Positions 1 to 8,629 of a DNA stretch of 64,000 nucleotides are shown here, one piece after another. A program made the position numbers and the translations under genes. A model generated the notes under the pieces. The model was not told the DNA's origin, did not search any database, and was given only the letters and a program-made list of their open reading frames with translations. Within the stretch, counting starts at the first letter, position 1; the number at the start of each line of letters is the position of its first letter. Origin of the DNA: Maritimibacter sp. 55A14 (lineage in GTDB: Bacteria > Pseudomonadota > Alphaproteobacteria > Rhodobacterales > Rhodobacteraceae). The stretch covers positions 62,001 through 126,000 of the forward strand of contig NZ_QEYE01000009.1 in NCBI RefSeq assembly GCF_003122205.1. Reading direction: 5' to 3'.

Positions 1-660
1 GGGGTGCATGCCGATCTCTACTGCGTCGCGGCCAAGACCGCCACGGACGGCCCGCCCAGCCAGTCGGTGACCATGTTCCTGTTGGAAAAGGGCACACCGG
101 GGTTCACCGTCAGCCGGGCGCTCAAGAAGCATGGCTGGCTCTGTTCGGATACCGCCGAACTGGCGTTCCGCGACTGCCGGGTGCCGGCGGAGAATGTGCT
201 GGGCGAGGAAGGGCAGGGCTTTTACGCCATCATGCGCAATTTCCAGAACGAGCGGCTGGTCATCGGCGCGATGGCGATGGGCGAGGCGCAGGCCGCGCTC
301 GACCTGACGCTGGACTACGTGAAGACCCGCAAGGCGTTCGGCGCCCCGCTCTGGGAGAAGCAGGCGATCCGTCAGCGGCTGGCGATGCTCGCGGCGCGGG
401 TGGCGTCCGCGCGGCAGTTTGTCTACGCCACCGCCGCGCGCGACGCCGCGGGCGAGGAGGTGGTGCGCGAGGTGTCGATGATCAAGGCGCTCTGCGGCGA
501 GTTGGTGAATGAGGTGATGTATGATTGTCTGCAATTCCACGGTGGCATGGGCTACATGCGCGAAAGCGCGATCGAGCGGATGGCGCGCGACGCGCGGGTG
601 CAGGCGATCGGCGGCGGCGCGACCGAAGTGATGCTCGAGGAGGTCGCCAAGCGGCTGTGA
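1..660 (+). CDS. Acyl-CoA dehydrogenase, C-terminal part (5' end outside window)
   Basis: The frame is open from the first base, so the N-terminus lies upstream of the window. What remains is the central beta domain and the C-terminal helical domain of a FAD-dependent acyl-CoA dehydrogenase, including the family motif FHGGMGYM near codon 180. These enzymes form the alpha,beta double bond of an acyl-CoA. The usual medium-chain catalytic glutamate position reads IGGGAT here, whereas NERLVIGAM (glutamate codon at 250-252) fits the alternative base position of isovaleryl/long-chain members. I infer the base sits there. The gene is followed after 17 bp by an M20 deacylase in the same direction, so the two are probably co-transcribed. 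The substrate cannot be read from this fragment. Confidence 0.85.
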   Translation, partial: GVHADLYCVAAKTATDGPPSQSVTMFLLEKGTPGFTVSRALKKHGWLCSDTAELAFRDCRVPAENVLGEEGQGFYAIMRNFQNERLVIGAMAMGEAQAALDLTLDYVKTRKAFGAPLWEKQAIRQRLAMLAARVASARQFVYATAARDAAGEEVVREVSMIKALCGELVNEVMYDCLQFHGGMGYMRESAIERMARDARVQAIGGGATEVMLEEVAKRL

Positions 661-677
661 GGCGAAAGGGGGGCAAG

Positions 678-1952
678 ATGAGCGACGATCCGATTGCCGG
701 TATCGGCGCGGCGGTGGCCGAAGGCTTCGCCGACCAGGTGGCGTTTTTGGAGCGCCTGACCGCCTGCGCCTCGGTCCGCGCCCACGAAGAGGCCGCGCAG
801 GACATCATGGAGCAGGCCTGTCGCGAGCGCGGGTTCGAGATCGACCGCTGGACGCTCGACGCGCCGGAACTGGCGGCCCACCCGGCGCTGGCGCCCGCCA
901 CGGTGGATTATTCCAAGATGTCCGCGCTGGTGGCCACGCATCGGGGCCGCGGCGGCGGGCGGTCGTTGATCCTCAACGGCCATATCGACGTGGTCCCGCC
1001 GGGTCCGGCCGAGCACTGGACCACGCCCGCATTCGCGCCGCGGCGCGAGGGCGACTGGCTCTATGGCCGGGGGGCGGGCGACATGAAGGCGGGTCTGGTC
1101 GCCAATCTCTTCGCGCTCGACGCGTTGCGGCGGCTGGGCGTGCAGCCCGCTGGCCGGGTGCATCTGCAATCGGTGCCGGAGGAGGAGAGCACGGGGAACG
1201 GCGCACTGGCCTGCGCGGCGCGCGGCTATATCGCCGATGCCGCCTTGGTGACGGAACCCTTCGACGAGGAACTGGTGCGCGCCAATACCGGCACGCTGTG
1301 GTTCCGCATCCGCATTTCCGGGCGGCCGGTCCATGTCTTCGACACTGGCGCGGGCGGCAACGCGATCGAGGCGGCGGGGCGCATGATGGTCAGGCTGAAG
1401 GAACTGGAGGCCGCCTGGAACGCGCGCAAGGGCGGCTGCCCGCCCTTTGCCGATCACCCGCATCCGATCAACCTCAATATCGGCAGGATCGAAGGCGGGG
1501 ACTGGGCCTCGTCGGTCCCTGCCTGGTGCGACATGGACTGCCGGATCGCCTTCTATCCCGGCGAAACGCCCGCCGAGGCGATGGCTGCGGTCGAAGCCTT
1601 CGTGGCGGAAGTGGCGCGCGGCGATCCGCTGCTCGCGGCGCAGCCGCCGGTGGTGGAATGGAACGGCTTCACCGCCGAAGGCTATGTGCTGGAGCCTGGT
1701 AGCGACGCGGAGGCCGCGCTGGCGCGGGCACATCGCACGGTCACCGGGCGCGGGCTGAAGGATATCGCCATGCCCTGTTATCTGGACGGGCGGGTGTTCG
1801 CGGTGCAGCAGGGCATTCCCACGCTGGTCTACGGGCCGCTGGCCGAGAACATTCACGGTTTCGACGAGCGGGTGAACCTGCCTTCGGTCCAACGCGTGAC
1901 CGAGACGGTCGCGCGGTTCATCGCGGACTGGTGCGGGCTGGAGCCGGTCTGA
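678..1952 (+). CDS. M20 family metallopeptidase / ArgE-DapE type N-deacylase
   Basis: This 424-residue cytoplasmic enzyme has the two-metal amidohydrolase signature of family M20. The metal ligand motif NGHIDVVP has His at residue 102 and Asp at 104. GRGAGDMKAG supplies the bridging Asp near 135, and VPEEES gives the general-base and ligand glutamates at 168-169. The dimerisation lid follows (HVFDTGAGGNAIEAAGRM region). Start ATG 678 is preceded by GGGGGGC. Relatives deacylate N-acyl amino acids such as acetylornithine or succinyl-diaminopimelate. The substrate is not evident. Its position between an acyl-CoA dehydrogenase and ectoine-degradation genes would suit deacylation of an N-acyl amino acid, which is inference only. 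Confidence 0.85.
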   Translation: MSDDPIAGIGAAVAEGFADQVAFLERLTACASVRAHEEAAQDIMEQACRERGFEIDRWTLDAPELAAHPALAPATVDYSKMSALVATHRGRGGGRSLILNGHIDVVPPGPAEHWTTPAFAPRREGDWLYGRGAGDMKAGLVANLFALDALRRLGVQPAGRVHLQSVPEEESTGNGALACAARGYIADAALVTEPFDEELVRANTGTLWFRIRISGRPVHVFDTGAGGNAIEAAGRMMVRLKELEAAWNARKGGCPPFADHPHPINLNIGRIEGGDWASSVPAWCDMDCRIAFYPGETPAEAMAAVEAFVAEVARGDPLLAAQPPVVEWNGFTAEGYVLEPGSDAEAALARAHRTVTGRGLKDIAMPCYLDGRVFAVQQGIPTLVYGPLAENIHGFDERVNLPSVQRVTETVARFIADWCGLEPV

Positions 1953-1983
1953 AACGCCCGGCGGGCCGAGGGAGGGGGAGCGC

Positions 1984-2214
1984 ATGGATCAGGCGGTGGA
2001 GATTGCGCAGGCCATCCGCCACACCTGTTGGGAGGAACGCCAGATTGTCGGAGGCTCCGGTGCGGTCGGCATAGCCGCGCCGATGTCGGGCCGGGTCCGC
2101 CCGGAGGGGTCGGTGGCGGTGCTGCTGACGGGCTGCAATCTGGACATGCGCCTGCATCACCGCATCGTCTCGGGCGAGGATGTGGATGCCGCCGCGGGAA
2201 AGGAAACCGGATGA
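1984..2214 (+). pseudogene. eutB: EutB-like dehydratase, C-terminal remnant
   Basis: These 76 codons resemble only the last part of the fold-type II PLP threonine dehydratase/EutB family: GGSGAVGIAA matches the usual EGxxAVGIAAL, and LLTGCNLDM matches LSGRNVDM. Intact EutB proteins are about 320-330 residues, so roughly three quarters of the gene, including the PLP lysine, is missing. A convincing Shine-Dalgarno (GGGAGGGGG) precedes ATG 1984, and the stop overlaps the doeB start, so the piece may still be translated and may couple doeB expression. In Rhodobacterales eutB normally belongs to the ectoine/hydroxyectoine degradation operon together with doeA and doeB. I read this as a deletion scar. 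Confidence 0.7.
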
Positions 2215-3203
2215 TCGCGAACCCCATCACGCCCACAGTGCCGCTCGACCGCGACGGGGTGCATCACGGCTATCTGCGGCTGCCGCACAGCCACAATGCC
2301 AGCGCCTGGGGAGCGATCATGATCCCGCTCACGGTGCTGCGCAACGGCGAGGGGCCGACGGCGCTCTTGACCGGCGGCAATCACGGCGACGAATACGAGG
2401 GCCCGGTCGCGTTGCAAGGGCTGGCCCATACGCTCGACCCGGCGCAGATCACCGGGCGGGTCATCATCGTGCCGGCCTTCAACTACCCCGCCTTCCGCGT
2501 CGGGGCGCGGCTCTCGCCTATCGACGGGCGCAACCTCAACCGCGCCTTTCCCGGCCGTCCCGACGGCACCGTGACCGAAAAGATCGCGGATTATTTCCTG
2601 CACAGCCTGGTGCCGATGGCCGATATCGTCATGGATTTCCATTCCGGCGGGAAGACGCTGGATTTCGTGCCCTTCGCCACTGCCCATGTGCAGGAGAACA
2701 AGGAATGGCAGGCGGCCTGCGTCGCGGCCATGCGCGCCTTCAACGCGCCCTACTCGATGATGCAATTCGAGCTGGAGACGGTCGGACTCTACGACACGGA
2801 AGTGGAGGCGGCGGGCAAGGTCTTCGTCTCCAGCGAGCTGGGCGGGGGCGGCACATCGACCGCGCGCAGTAACGCCATCGCCCGGAAGGGCCTGCGCAAC
2901 CTGTTGATCCATGCGGGCATCCTGAAGGGTGAGATGGAGATCGGGCCGAGCGTGATGCTCGACATGCCCGACGAGGCGGGTTTCGTCTTCGCCGATCGCG
3001 AAGGGCTGGTGGAGCCATTGGCCGATCTGGGCGACATGGTGCAGGCGGGCGATCCGGTCGTGCAGGTCTGGCCGGCGGACCGCACCGGCGTGGCCCCGCA
3101 TGTCTATGTCGCGGGGCGGTCCGGGCTTCTGGCGGGGCGGCATTTCCCCGGTCTCGTCACCAACGGGGATTTTCTGGCCGTCGTGGCCGAGGTTCTGGGC
3201 TGA
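2211..3203 (+). CDS. doeB: N-alpha-acetyl-L-2,4-diaminobutyrate deacetylase (DoeB/EutE)
   Basis: The 330-residue product belongs to the M14 succinylglutamate-desuccinylase/aspartoacylase family. Zinc ligands are seen in GGNHGDEYEG (His58, Glu61) and MDFHSGG (His144), and RNLNRAFPG is the substrate-arginine region. The length and the EGPVALQ segment fit DoeB, which hydrolyses the acetyl group of N-alpha-acetyl-diaminobutyrate after ectoine ring opening by DoeA. The ATG overlaps the stop of the upstream eutB remnant. No doeA, doeC, doeD or ectoine transporter is in the window; they may lie elsewhere, or the pathway may be incomplete here. A C-terminal beta-barrel (from about residue 245) resembles that of other family members. 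Confidence 0.85.
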   Translation: MIANPITPTVPLDRDGVHHGYLRLPHSHNASAWGAIMIPLTVLRNGEGPTALLTGGNHGDEYEGPVALQGLAHTLDPAQITGRVIIVPAFNYPAFRVGARLSPIDGRNLNRAFPGRPDGTVTEKIADYFLHSLVPMADIVMDFHSGGKTLDFVPFATAHVQENKEWQAACVAAMRAFNAPYSMMQFELETVGLYDTEVEAAGKVFVSSELGGGGTSTARSNAIARKGLRNLLIHAGILKGEMEIGPSVMLDMPDEAGFVFADREGLVEPLADLGDMVQAGDPVVQVWPADRTGVAPHVYVAGRSGLLAGRHFPGLVTNGDFLAVVAEVLG

Positions 3204-3311
3204 GACGGCAGCGCGCGCGCGTCCGCTTATCGCTGTGGACTGTCCTTGGCCTGCCATGTACGCTTGGAAAATTCCGGCCGGTTCCCGGTCGTTACGGAGC
3301 AGAAAGAAGAA

Positions 3312-4283
3312 ATGACCCCTTTCGCAATTGCCGGCATCCAGATGCATGTCGCCGCCGCGCATTCCAATGTCGAGGCCGTGCGTCACCGCATCGACGTCAC
3401 GATGGCCCGGTTCCCTTGGACCCAGATGGTCCTGCTGAGCGAACTGGCCCCCTTTGGCCCGCTGCCGAAATTCGCGCAGCCGCTGACCAATGACACGGTC
3501 GCGCTTTTCCAGGAGGACGCGCGCCGCCACAGGATCTGGCTGATCCCCGGCTCGATGTTCGAGAAAACCGCGGACGGCCGCATCTTCAACACCTCCGTCG
3601 TGATCGATCCGCAGGGCGAAATCGTGGCGACATACCGCAAGATGTTCCCGTTCCGCCCGTATGAATCCGGCATCTCCGCCGGCACGGATTTCTGTGTCTT
3701 CGACGTGCCGGAAGTGGGCCGGTTCGGGCTGTCGATCTGCTATGACATCTGGTTCCCGGAAACCACGCGCCATCTGACCGCGCAGGGGGTCGAGGTGCTG
3801 CTGCACCCGGTTCTGACCGGCACCACCGACCGGGACGCGGAGCTCGCTATCGCGCGGGCCACCGCGGCGCAGTTTCAGTGTTACGTCATCGACGTGAACG
3901 GTCTGGGCGCGGGCGGCGTGGGCCGCTCCTGCGTGGTGGACCCCTCGGCGCAGGTTCTCCACCAGGCCGCCGGGCAGGAAGACATCTTCCCCATCGAGAT
4001 CGACCTCGACCAGGTGCGCCGCCAGCGCGAGACCGGGATGAAGGGGCTGGGTCAGGTACTCAAGAGCTTCCGCGACCGCGAAGCGGAATTCCCGGTTTAT
4101 GACCGCGCGAGCGGGGCGGATGCCTATCTGCACAGCCTGGGACCGCTGGAAATGCCGCGCCAGCGCGTCACGGGCACCCCGTCGATGGCCGATCCGCGCA
4201 CCGATGCGTCCGAGCCCGGCGCGACCGGCCCGGAGACGGCCGTTCACGGCGTGCATGCCTTGGGAAGGATTGCCAACGGGTGA
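3312..4283 (+). CDS. Nitrilase-superfamily carbon-nitrogen hydrolase
   Basis: This 323-residue cytoplasmic enzyme has the complete nitrilase catalytic set: Glu44 in LLSELAPFG, Lys110 in YRKMFPF and Cys143 in SICYDIWFPE. Such enzymes hydrolyse amides, N-carbamoyl groups or nitriles, or transfer the acyl group to an amine. Start ATG 3312 has a purine-rich AGAAAGAAGAA just upstream. An acidic, low-complexity tail follows the domain from about residue 285. Downstream lies a polyamine gene block, so an amidase acting on an amine conjugate or a carbamoylated amine is plausible. N-carbamoylputrescine amidase belongs to this superfamily, but no agmatine deiminase gene is nearby, and I do not assign that function. 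Confidence 0.82.
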   Translation: MTPFAIAGIQMHVAAAHSNVEAVRHRIDVTMARFPWTQMVLLSELAPFGPLPKFAQPLTNDTVALFQEDARRHRIWLIPGSMFEKTADGRIFNTSVVIDPQGEIVATYRKMFPFRPYESGISAGTDFCVFDVPEVGRFGLSICYDIWFPETTRHLTAQGVEVLLHPVLTGTTDRDAELAIARATAAQFQCYVIDVNGLGAGGVGRSCVVDPSAQVLHQAAGQEDIFPIEIDLDQVRRQRETGMKGLGQVLKSFRDREAEFPVYDRASGADAYLHSLGPLEMPRQRVTGTPSMADPRTDASEPGATGPETAVHGVHALGRIANG

Positions 4284-4380
4284 CGTCGACACGATCCTTT
4301 CCCCTTACTGAACGGCATCCCGGCGGCATTCGCAGGTGCAGTTGCAACTCTTTGATCCAGAACCGGAGGGGGCGAGGTCC

Positions 4381-7110
4381 ATGAAGACCATGAGCAATTA
4401 TTTCAGCGCGATCCAGCTTCGGTCGGACAGGTGGAGCACCCTGTCCGACCTGACCGCGACGCTGGCGCGCGACCCCTCGGAGGCGACGCTCGCAAGGCTG
4501 CGGCCGAAGATCGAGGAGCTGCTGGACCAGCTTGGCACGATCGAAAGCTACTGGGCCTTTCCCGGCATTTCCGCATTCGATCATCTGCGGAGGAGTTTCG
4601 AGCACCACAATTACGACGACCTGGCCCACTCGGTCCGGCGGATCACCCGCGCCCTGACCTCGGGCGCATATCGCCGACGCTCGATCCCGCTCGGGCGGGA
4701 CGAAAGCGACACCGAGGACTTGGAAGACGAGGCGCTGCTCTCGCCCGAGGCCCGCGCCCTGACCAAACCCTATTTCGAGGTGCTGATCGTTGATGACCTG
4801 AACGAGCATCAGGAACGCTGGCTGCGCGGCTCGATCCAGAGCATGCGCCGCCATGAGGATCAGTTCACCTACGAGCCGGTGATTGTGCCCAGCTTCGAGG
4901 ACGCGCTGATCGGCATCCTCTTCAATCACAACATCCAGGCGGTGGTGGTCCGCCCCGGATTGCGGCTGAAATCGAATAATGAGTTGTCGATCCTGCAACG
5001 CTACCTGACGCTATTGGAAAGCGAGGACGGGATCGGGGACATGCGGCCAGAGGATTACGGCCCGAACCTGACCCGGCTGATCGCGCGCATCCGCCCCGAG
5101 CTTGACAGCTACCTCATCACAGACCGGTCGGTGGAAAGCATCGCCGGGCTCGACCTCGGCCGCTGCCGGCGGGTGTTCTACAATCAGGAAGACTTCCAGG
5201 AACTGCACCTGAACATCCTTCGCGGCGTCCGCTCGCGCTTCAAGACGCCGTTCTTCACCGCGCTCAAGGATTATTCCAAGCAGCCGACGGGCGTCTTCCA
5301 CGCCATGCCGATCTCGCGCGGCAAGTCGATCACCCGCAGTCACTGGATTCAGGACATGGGCGCCTTCTACGGGGCTAACATCTTCCTGGCCGAGACTTCG
5401 GCGACCTCGGGCGGGCTCGACAGCCTGCTGGAACCGGTGGGTCCGATCAAGAAAGCGCAGGAGCTTGCGGCGCGGGCTTTTGGTGCCAAGCAGACCTTCT
5501 TTGCCACCAACGGCACCTCGACCTGCAACAAGATCGTCGTGCAGGCGCTGGTGCGGCCCGGTGACATCGTGCTGGTGGACCGCGACTGCCACAAGTCGCA
5601 CCATTACGGCATGGTGCTTGCGGGGGCGCATGTTGTCTATCTCGACAGCTACCCGCTCGACGAATACTCGATGTACGGCGCCGTACCGCTGGTCGAGATC
5701 AAGCGCCAGCTGCTGGAACTGAAGGCGGCGGGCAAGCTCGACCGGGTGCGGATGCTGCTGCTTACAAACTGCACCTTCGACGGCATCGTCTACAATGTCG
5801 GACGGGTGATGGAGGAATGCCTGGCCATCAAGAAGGACCTCGTCTTCCTCTGGGACGAGGCGTGGTTCGCCTTTGCCCGCTTCGCGCCGACCTACCGGCA
5901 ACGTACCGGCATGGCCGTGGCCGAGACGCTGCGCGCGCGGCTCAGGACCGAGGAGGCCGGGAAAGCCTGGGAGGCCCAGCAGGCGGAACTCGACGGCGCC
6001 GACGACGAGACCCTGATCGCCACGCGGCTGGTTCCGCCGCCCGATGCGCGGGTCCGCGTCTATGCCACGCAGTCCACCCACAAGACCCTGACCTCGCTCA
6101 GGCAGGGGTCGATGATCCATGTCCATGATCAGGACTTCAAGGGCGAGGTGGAGCAGGCGTTCCACGAAGCCTATATGACCCATACCTCTACCTCGCCCAA
6201 TTACCAGATCATCGCCTCGCTCGACGTGGGCCGCCGCCAGGTGGAGCTGGAGGGTTTCGAGTTCGTTCAGCGCCAGGTGGAAGCCGCGATCTCGATGCGC
6301 CGGGCGATCGGCTCGCACCCTCTGCTGAGGAAGTATTTCAAGGTGCTGACGGCGGCGGACATGATCCCCGAGGCACATCGCGAAAGCGGCATCACCTCCT
6401 ACAGCGAGGCCGAGCAGGGCTGGGACGACATCTGGGACAGCTGGTCGCGCGACGAGTTCGTGCTGGACGCAAGCCGGGTGACGCTGGCGGTCGGCGGCAC
6501 CGGCTGGGATGGCGACACGTTCAAGACCGATATCCTGATGGAAGAATACGGCATCCAGATCAACAAGACCTCGCGCAATACCGTGCTCTTCATGACCAAT
6601 ATCGGCACCACGCGGTCCTCGGTCGCCTATCTGATCGAGGTTCTTGTGCAGATCGCGCAGGATCTGGACGACCTTCAGGACGACGCCTCGGTGATGGAGC
6701 GCCGCGCCTTCGAGCGCCGGGTGAAGAGCCTGATGGAGGAATTGCCGCCGCTGCCCGATTTCAGCCGCTTCCACGATGCGTTCCGTGTCGATGGCAAGAC
6801 GCCCGAAGGCGACATCCGCGCCGCCTTCTTCCTGGCCTATGACGAAAGCAAATGCGACTATGTCGAGTTGCAGAGCGCCCGCGCCAATGGTGGCGAGATG
6901 GTGTCGGCCTCCTTCATCATCCCCTATCCGCCCGGTTTCCCGATCCTGGTGCCGGGGCAGGTGGTGTCCGACGGGATCCTCGATTTCATGCGGGCGCTCG
7001 ACGTGAACGAAATTCATGGCTACCGCGCCGATCTTGGCCTGCGCGTATTCACGCCCGACGCGCTGGCCGAGCATGGTGCGGGACAGGGCGCCAGCAAGGC
7101 GGCTGAATAA
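4381..7110 (+). CDS. Fold-type I Orn/Lys/Arg decarboxylase family protein (large form)
   Basis: The 909-residue PLP enzyme belongs to the Orn/Lys/Arg decarboxylase major-domain family. The internal aldimine lysine is Lys568 in QSTHKTLTS, and the cofactor aspartate is in FLWDEAWFAF. A substrate/PLP loop reads TNGTSTCNK, and DRDCHKSHHYG follows. About 130 N-terminal residues precede a receiver-like wing domain (EVLIVDDLNEHQERW), making the protein larger than the usual 710-760 residues. ATG 4381 was chosen over GTG 4336 because GGAGGGGG lies about eight bases upstream of it. It should decarboxylate ornithine, lysine or arginine to a diamine. The ATP-grasp gene follows after 29 bp. This is the second amino-acid decarboxylase in the cluster and is unrelated in fold to SpeA at 14101. 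Confidence 0.88.
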   Translation: MKTMSNYFSAIQLRSDRWSTLSDLTATLARDPSEATLARLRPKIEELLDQLGTIESYWAFPGISAFDHLRRSFEHHNYDDLAHSVRRITRALTSGAYRRRSIPLGRDESDTEDLEDEALLSPEARALTKPYFEVLIVDDLNEHQERWLRGSIQSMRRHEDQFTYEPVIVPSFEDALIGILFNHNIQAVVVRPGLRLKSNNELSILQRYLTLLESEDGIGDMRPEDYGPNLTRLIARIRPELDSYLITDRSVESIAGLDLGRCRRVFYNQEDFQELHLNILRGVRSRFKTPFFTALKDYSKQPTGVFHAMPISRGKSITRSHWIQDMGAFYGANIFLAETSATSGGLDSLLEPVGPIKKAQELAARAFGAKQTFFATNGTSTCNKIVVQALVRPGDIVLVDRDCHKSHHYGMVLAGAHVVYLDSYPLDEYSMYGAVPLVEIKRQLLELKAAGKLDRVRMLLLTNCTFDGIVYNVGRVMEECLAIKKDLVFLWDEAWFAFARFAPTYRQRTGMAVAETLRARLRTEEAGKAWEAQQAELDGADDETLIATRLVPPPDARVRVYATQSTHKTLTSLRQGSMIHVHDQDFKGEVEQAFHEAYMTHTSTSPNYQIIASLDVGRRQVELEGFEFVQRQVEAAISMRRAIGSHPLLRKYFKVLTAADMIPEAHRESGITSYSEAEQGWDDIWDSWSRDEFVLDASRVTLAVGGTGWDGDTFKTDILMEEYGIQINKTSRNTVLFMTNIGTTRSSVAYLIEVLVQIAQDLDDLQDDASVMERRAFERRVKSLMEELPPLPDFSRFHDAFRVDGKTPEGDIRAAFFLAYDESKCDYVELQSARANGGEMVSASFIIPYPPGFPILVPGQVVSDGILDFMRALDVNEIHGYRADLGLRVFTPDALAEHGAGQGASKAAE

Positions 7111-7139
7111 GAAACGACAGAAAAAGGGGAGAATTTCAT

Positions 7140-8624
7140 ATGACCAAGACCAGCAAGGCGAAGGCGTCCGGTTCGGGGCGCAAGGTGCTCAAGAACATCT
7201 CGGAAATCCGGCGCTATTTCCACCGCAGCGAGGACCCGATCTACTTCGTCTCGGCCACGAACTTCAACCTCCTCGGGCTCGATGAATGGGCCAAGAATTT
7301 TAAATATATCAGTTATATAGATTGTTATGACGGACAGCACCCCAACGTTTTCTGCCCCTCCGAGGCGCCCCATGCGGAGTTCCAGTCGATCGAGGATATC
7401 AACAACTACTTGCTCCAGCACAAGGAGGTGGTGGATTTCGTCAAGCGCCGTGGCGGCACCCCGAAATTCGTCTTCCTGATGTTCGACGAGGAGACCGAGC
7501 GCCTGGTGGCCGAACTTGGCGGCAAGGTCTGGTTTCCCAAGGCCAAGCTGCGCACCCGCATGGACAACAAGATCGAGACCGTCCGCGTCGGCAACAAGGC
7601 GGGCGTGCCGTCGGTGCCCAACACGCTCTCGGAGGTCAAGGATTACGACCACTTGCGCAAGATCTGCGAAAAGGCCGGGATCGGGCACGACCTGGTGCTG
7701 CAATCGGCCTTCGGCGACAGCGGCCACACCACCTTCTTCATCAAGTCCGAGGCCGATTTCCGTCGCCACGAGCACGAGATCGTGGGCGAGGGCGAGATCA
7801 AGATCATGAAGCGCATCGACTGCCGCGGCTCGGCGATCGAGGCCTGCGCCACGTCGGAGGGCACGATCGTGGGGCCGCTGATGACCGAACTGGTTGGGTT
7901 CAAGGACCTTACCCCCTATCGCGGCGGCTGGTGCGGCAACGAGATCTTCTCGACAGCCTTCCCGCCCAAGACCCGGCAGAAGGCGCGCGAGTTGACCTTC
8001 AAATTCGGCGAGCAGCTTCGCAAGGAAGGCTATCGCGGCTATTTCGAACTGGATTTCCTGATCGAGAAGAAATCCGGCGATATCTGGTTGGGGGAACTCA
8101 ATCCGCGCATCACCGGCGCCTCGTCGATGACCAACCATGCGGCCTTCGCCCATGCCGACGCGCCGCTCTTCCTGTTCCACCTGCTGGAGTTCTGTTCCAA
8201 GAAATTCCGGCTTGACGTGGACGAGTTGAACGCGCGCTGGGCCGACCCGGACATGATCGACAGTTGGTCGCAAATGGTCATCAAGCATACCGAGGACAGC
8301 GTCGATGTGATCACCCAGGCGCCGCCCACCGGCATCTACCGGATGCAGGAGGACGGGCGCGTGGTCTTCGACCGGTTCGACTATCACCGCCGCGCCGTGG
8401 AGAACGAGAACGAAGCCTTTTTCCTGCGCATCCAGAAGCCCGGCGATTTCCGCTATGAGGGTGCCGATCTGGGCATTCTGGTCACGCGCGGGCGGTCGAT
8501 GACGCCGGGCTTCCGACTGAACGAGCGCGCGAAGAAATGGATCCACGGCATCAAGTCGAGTTTCGCCGCCCGACCGCTGCCCACCGCTTCGGCACTCGCC
8601 GATCCGGGTCACAAATACCTCTGA
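7140..8624 (+). CDS. ATP-grasp ligase (biotin-carboxylase-like fold), substrate unknown
   Basis: The 494-residue product has an ATP-grasp core. The C-terminal metal and nucleotide residues appear as YFELDFLIEK followed by GDIWLGELNPRITG (residues about 301-325), and the flexible lysine/glycine loop is around residues 185-200 (LQSAFGDSGHTTFF). Automated pipelines may call this a biotin carboxylase, but there is no biotin carrier or carboxyltransferase nearby. A carboxylate-amine ligase joining an amino acid or acid to an amine is the better guess. AGGGGAG precedes ATG 7140. Codons 53-64 form a conspicuous AT-rich island unlike the rest of the gene. It lies between the decarboxylase (29 bp) and the C45-type gene (5 bp), evidently one operon. 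Confidence 0.8.
   Translation: MTKTSKAKASGSGRKVLKNISEIRRYFHRSEDPIYFVSATNFNLLGLDEWAKNFKYISYIDCYDGQHPNVFCPSEAPHAEFQSIEDINNYLLQHKEVVDFVKRRGGTPKFVFLMFDEETERLVAELGGKVWFPKAKLRTRMDNKIETVRVGNKAGVPSVPNTLSEVKDYDHLRKICEKAGIGHDLVLQSAFGDSGHTTFFIKSEADFRRHEHEIVGEGEIKIMKRIDCRGSAIEACATSEGTIVGPLMTELVGFKDLTPYRGGWCGNEIFSTAFPPKTRQKARELTFKFGEQLRKEGYRGYFELDFLIEKKSGDIWLGELNPRITGASSMTNHAAFAHADAPLFLFHLLEFCSKKFRLDVDELNARWADPDMIDSWSQMVIKHTEDSVDVITQAPPTGIYRMQEDGRVVFDRFDYHRRAVENENEAFFLRIQKPGDFRYEGADLGILVTRGRSMTPGFRLNERAKKWIHGIKSSFAARPLPTASALADPGHKYL
7293..7334 (+). other. AT-rich rare-codon island inside the ATP-grasp gene
   Basis: Codons for NFKYISYIDCYD are written almost entirely with A/T third bases (AAT TTT AAA TAT ATC AGT TAT ATA GAT TGT TAT), in a gene otherwise dominated by G/C third positions. 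The island is in frame and disrupts nothing. It could slow translation, hold a cryptic promoter-like element, or reflect conserved RNA structure. Confidence 0.6.
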
Positions 8625-8629
8625 TCCCG

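Noticed and set aside
2157-4292. Long minus-strand open frame of over 700 codons opposite doeB and the nitrilase
   Set aside because: It lies antisense to two genes with complete catalytic motifs, and its translation is a His/Arg/Gln-rich shadow typical of GC-rich DNA.
4336-4380. Upstream GTG start for the decarboxylase
   Set aside because: ATG 4381 has a much better ribosome site; the added 15 residues show no family resemblance.
5011-7074. Long minus-strand open frame opposite the Orn/Lys/Arg decarboxylase
   Set aside because: Antisense shadow; no recognisable domain, while the plus strand keeps all decarboxylase motifs.
7140-8624. Reading the ATP-grasp protein as a genuine biotin carboxylase
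   Set aside because: No biotin carrier or carboxyltransferase gene is adjacent, and the flanking genes concern amines.
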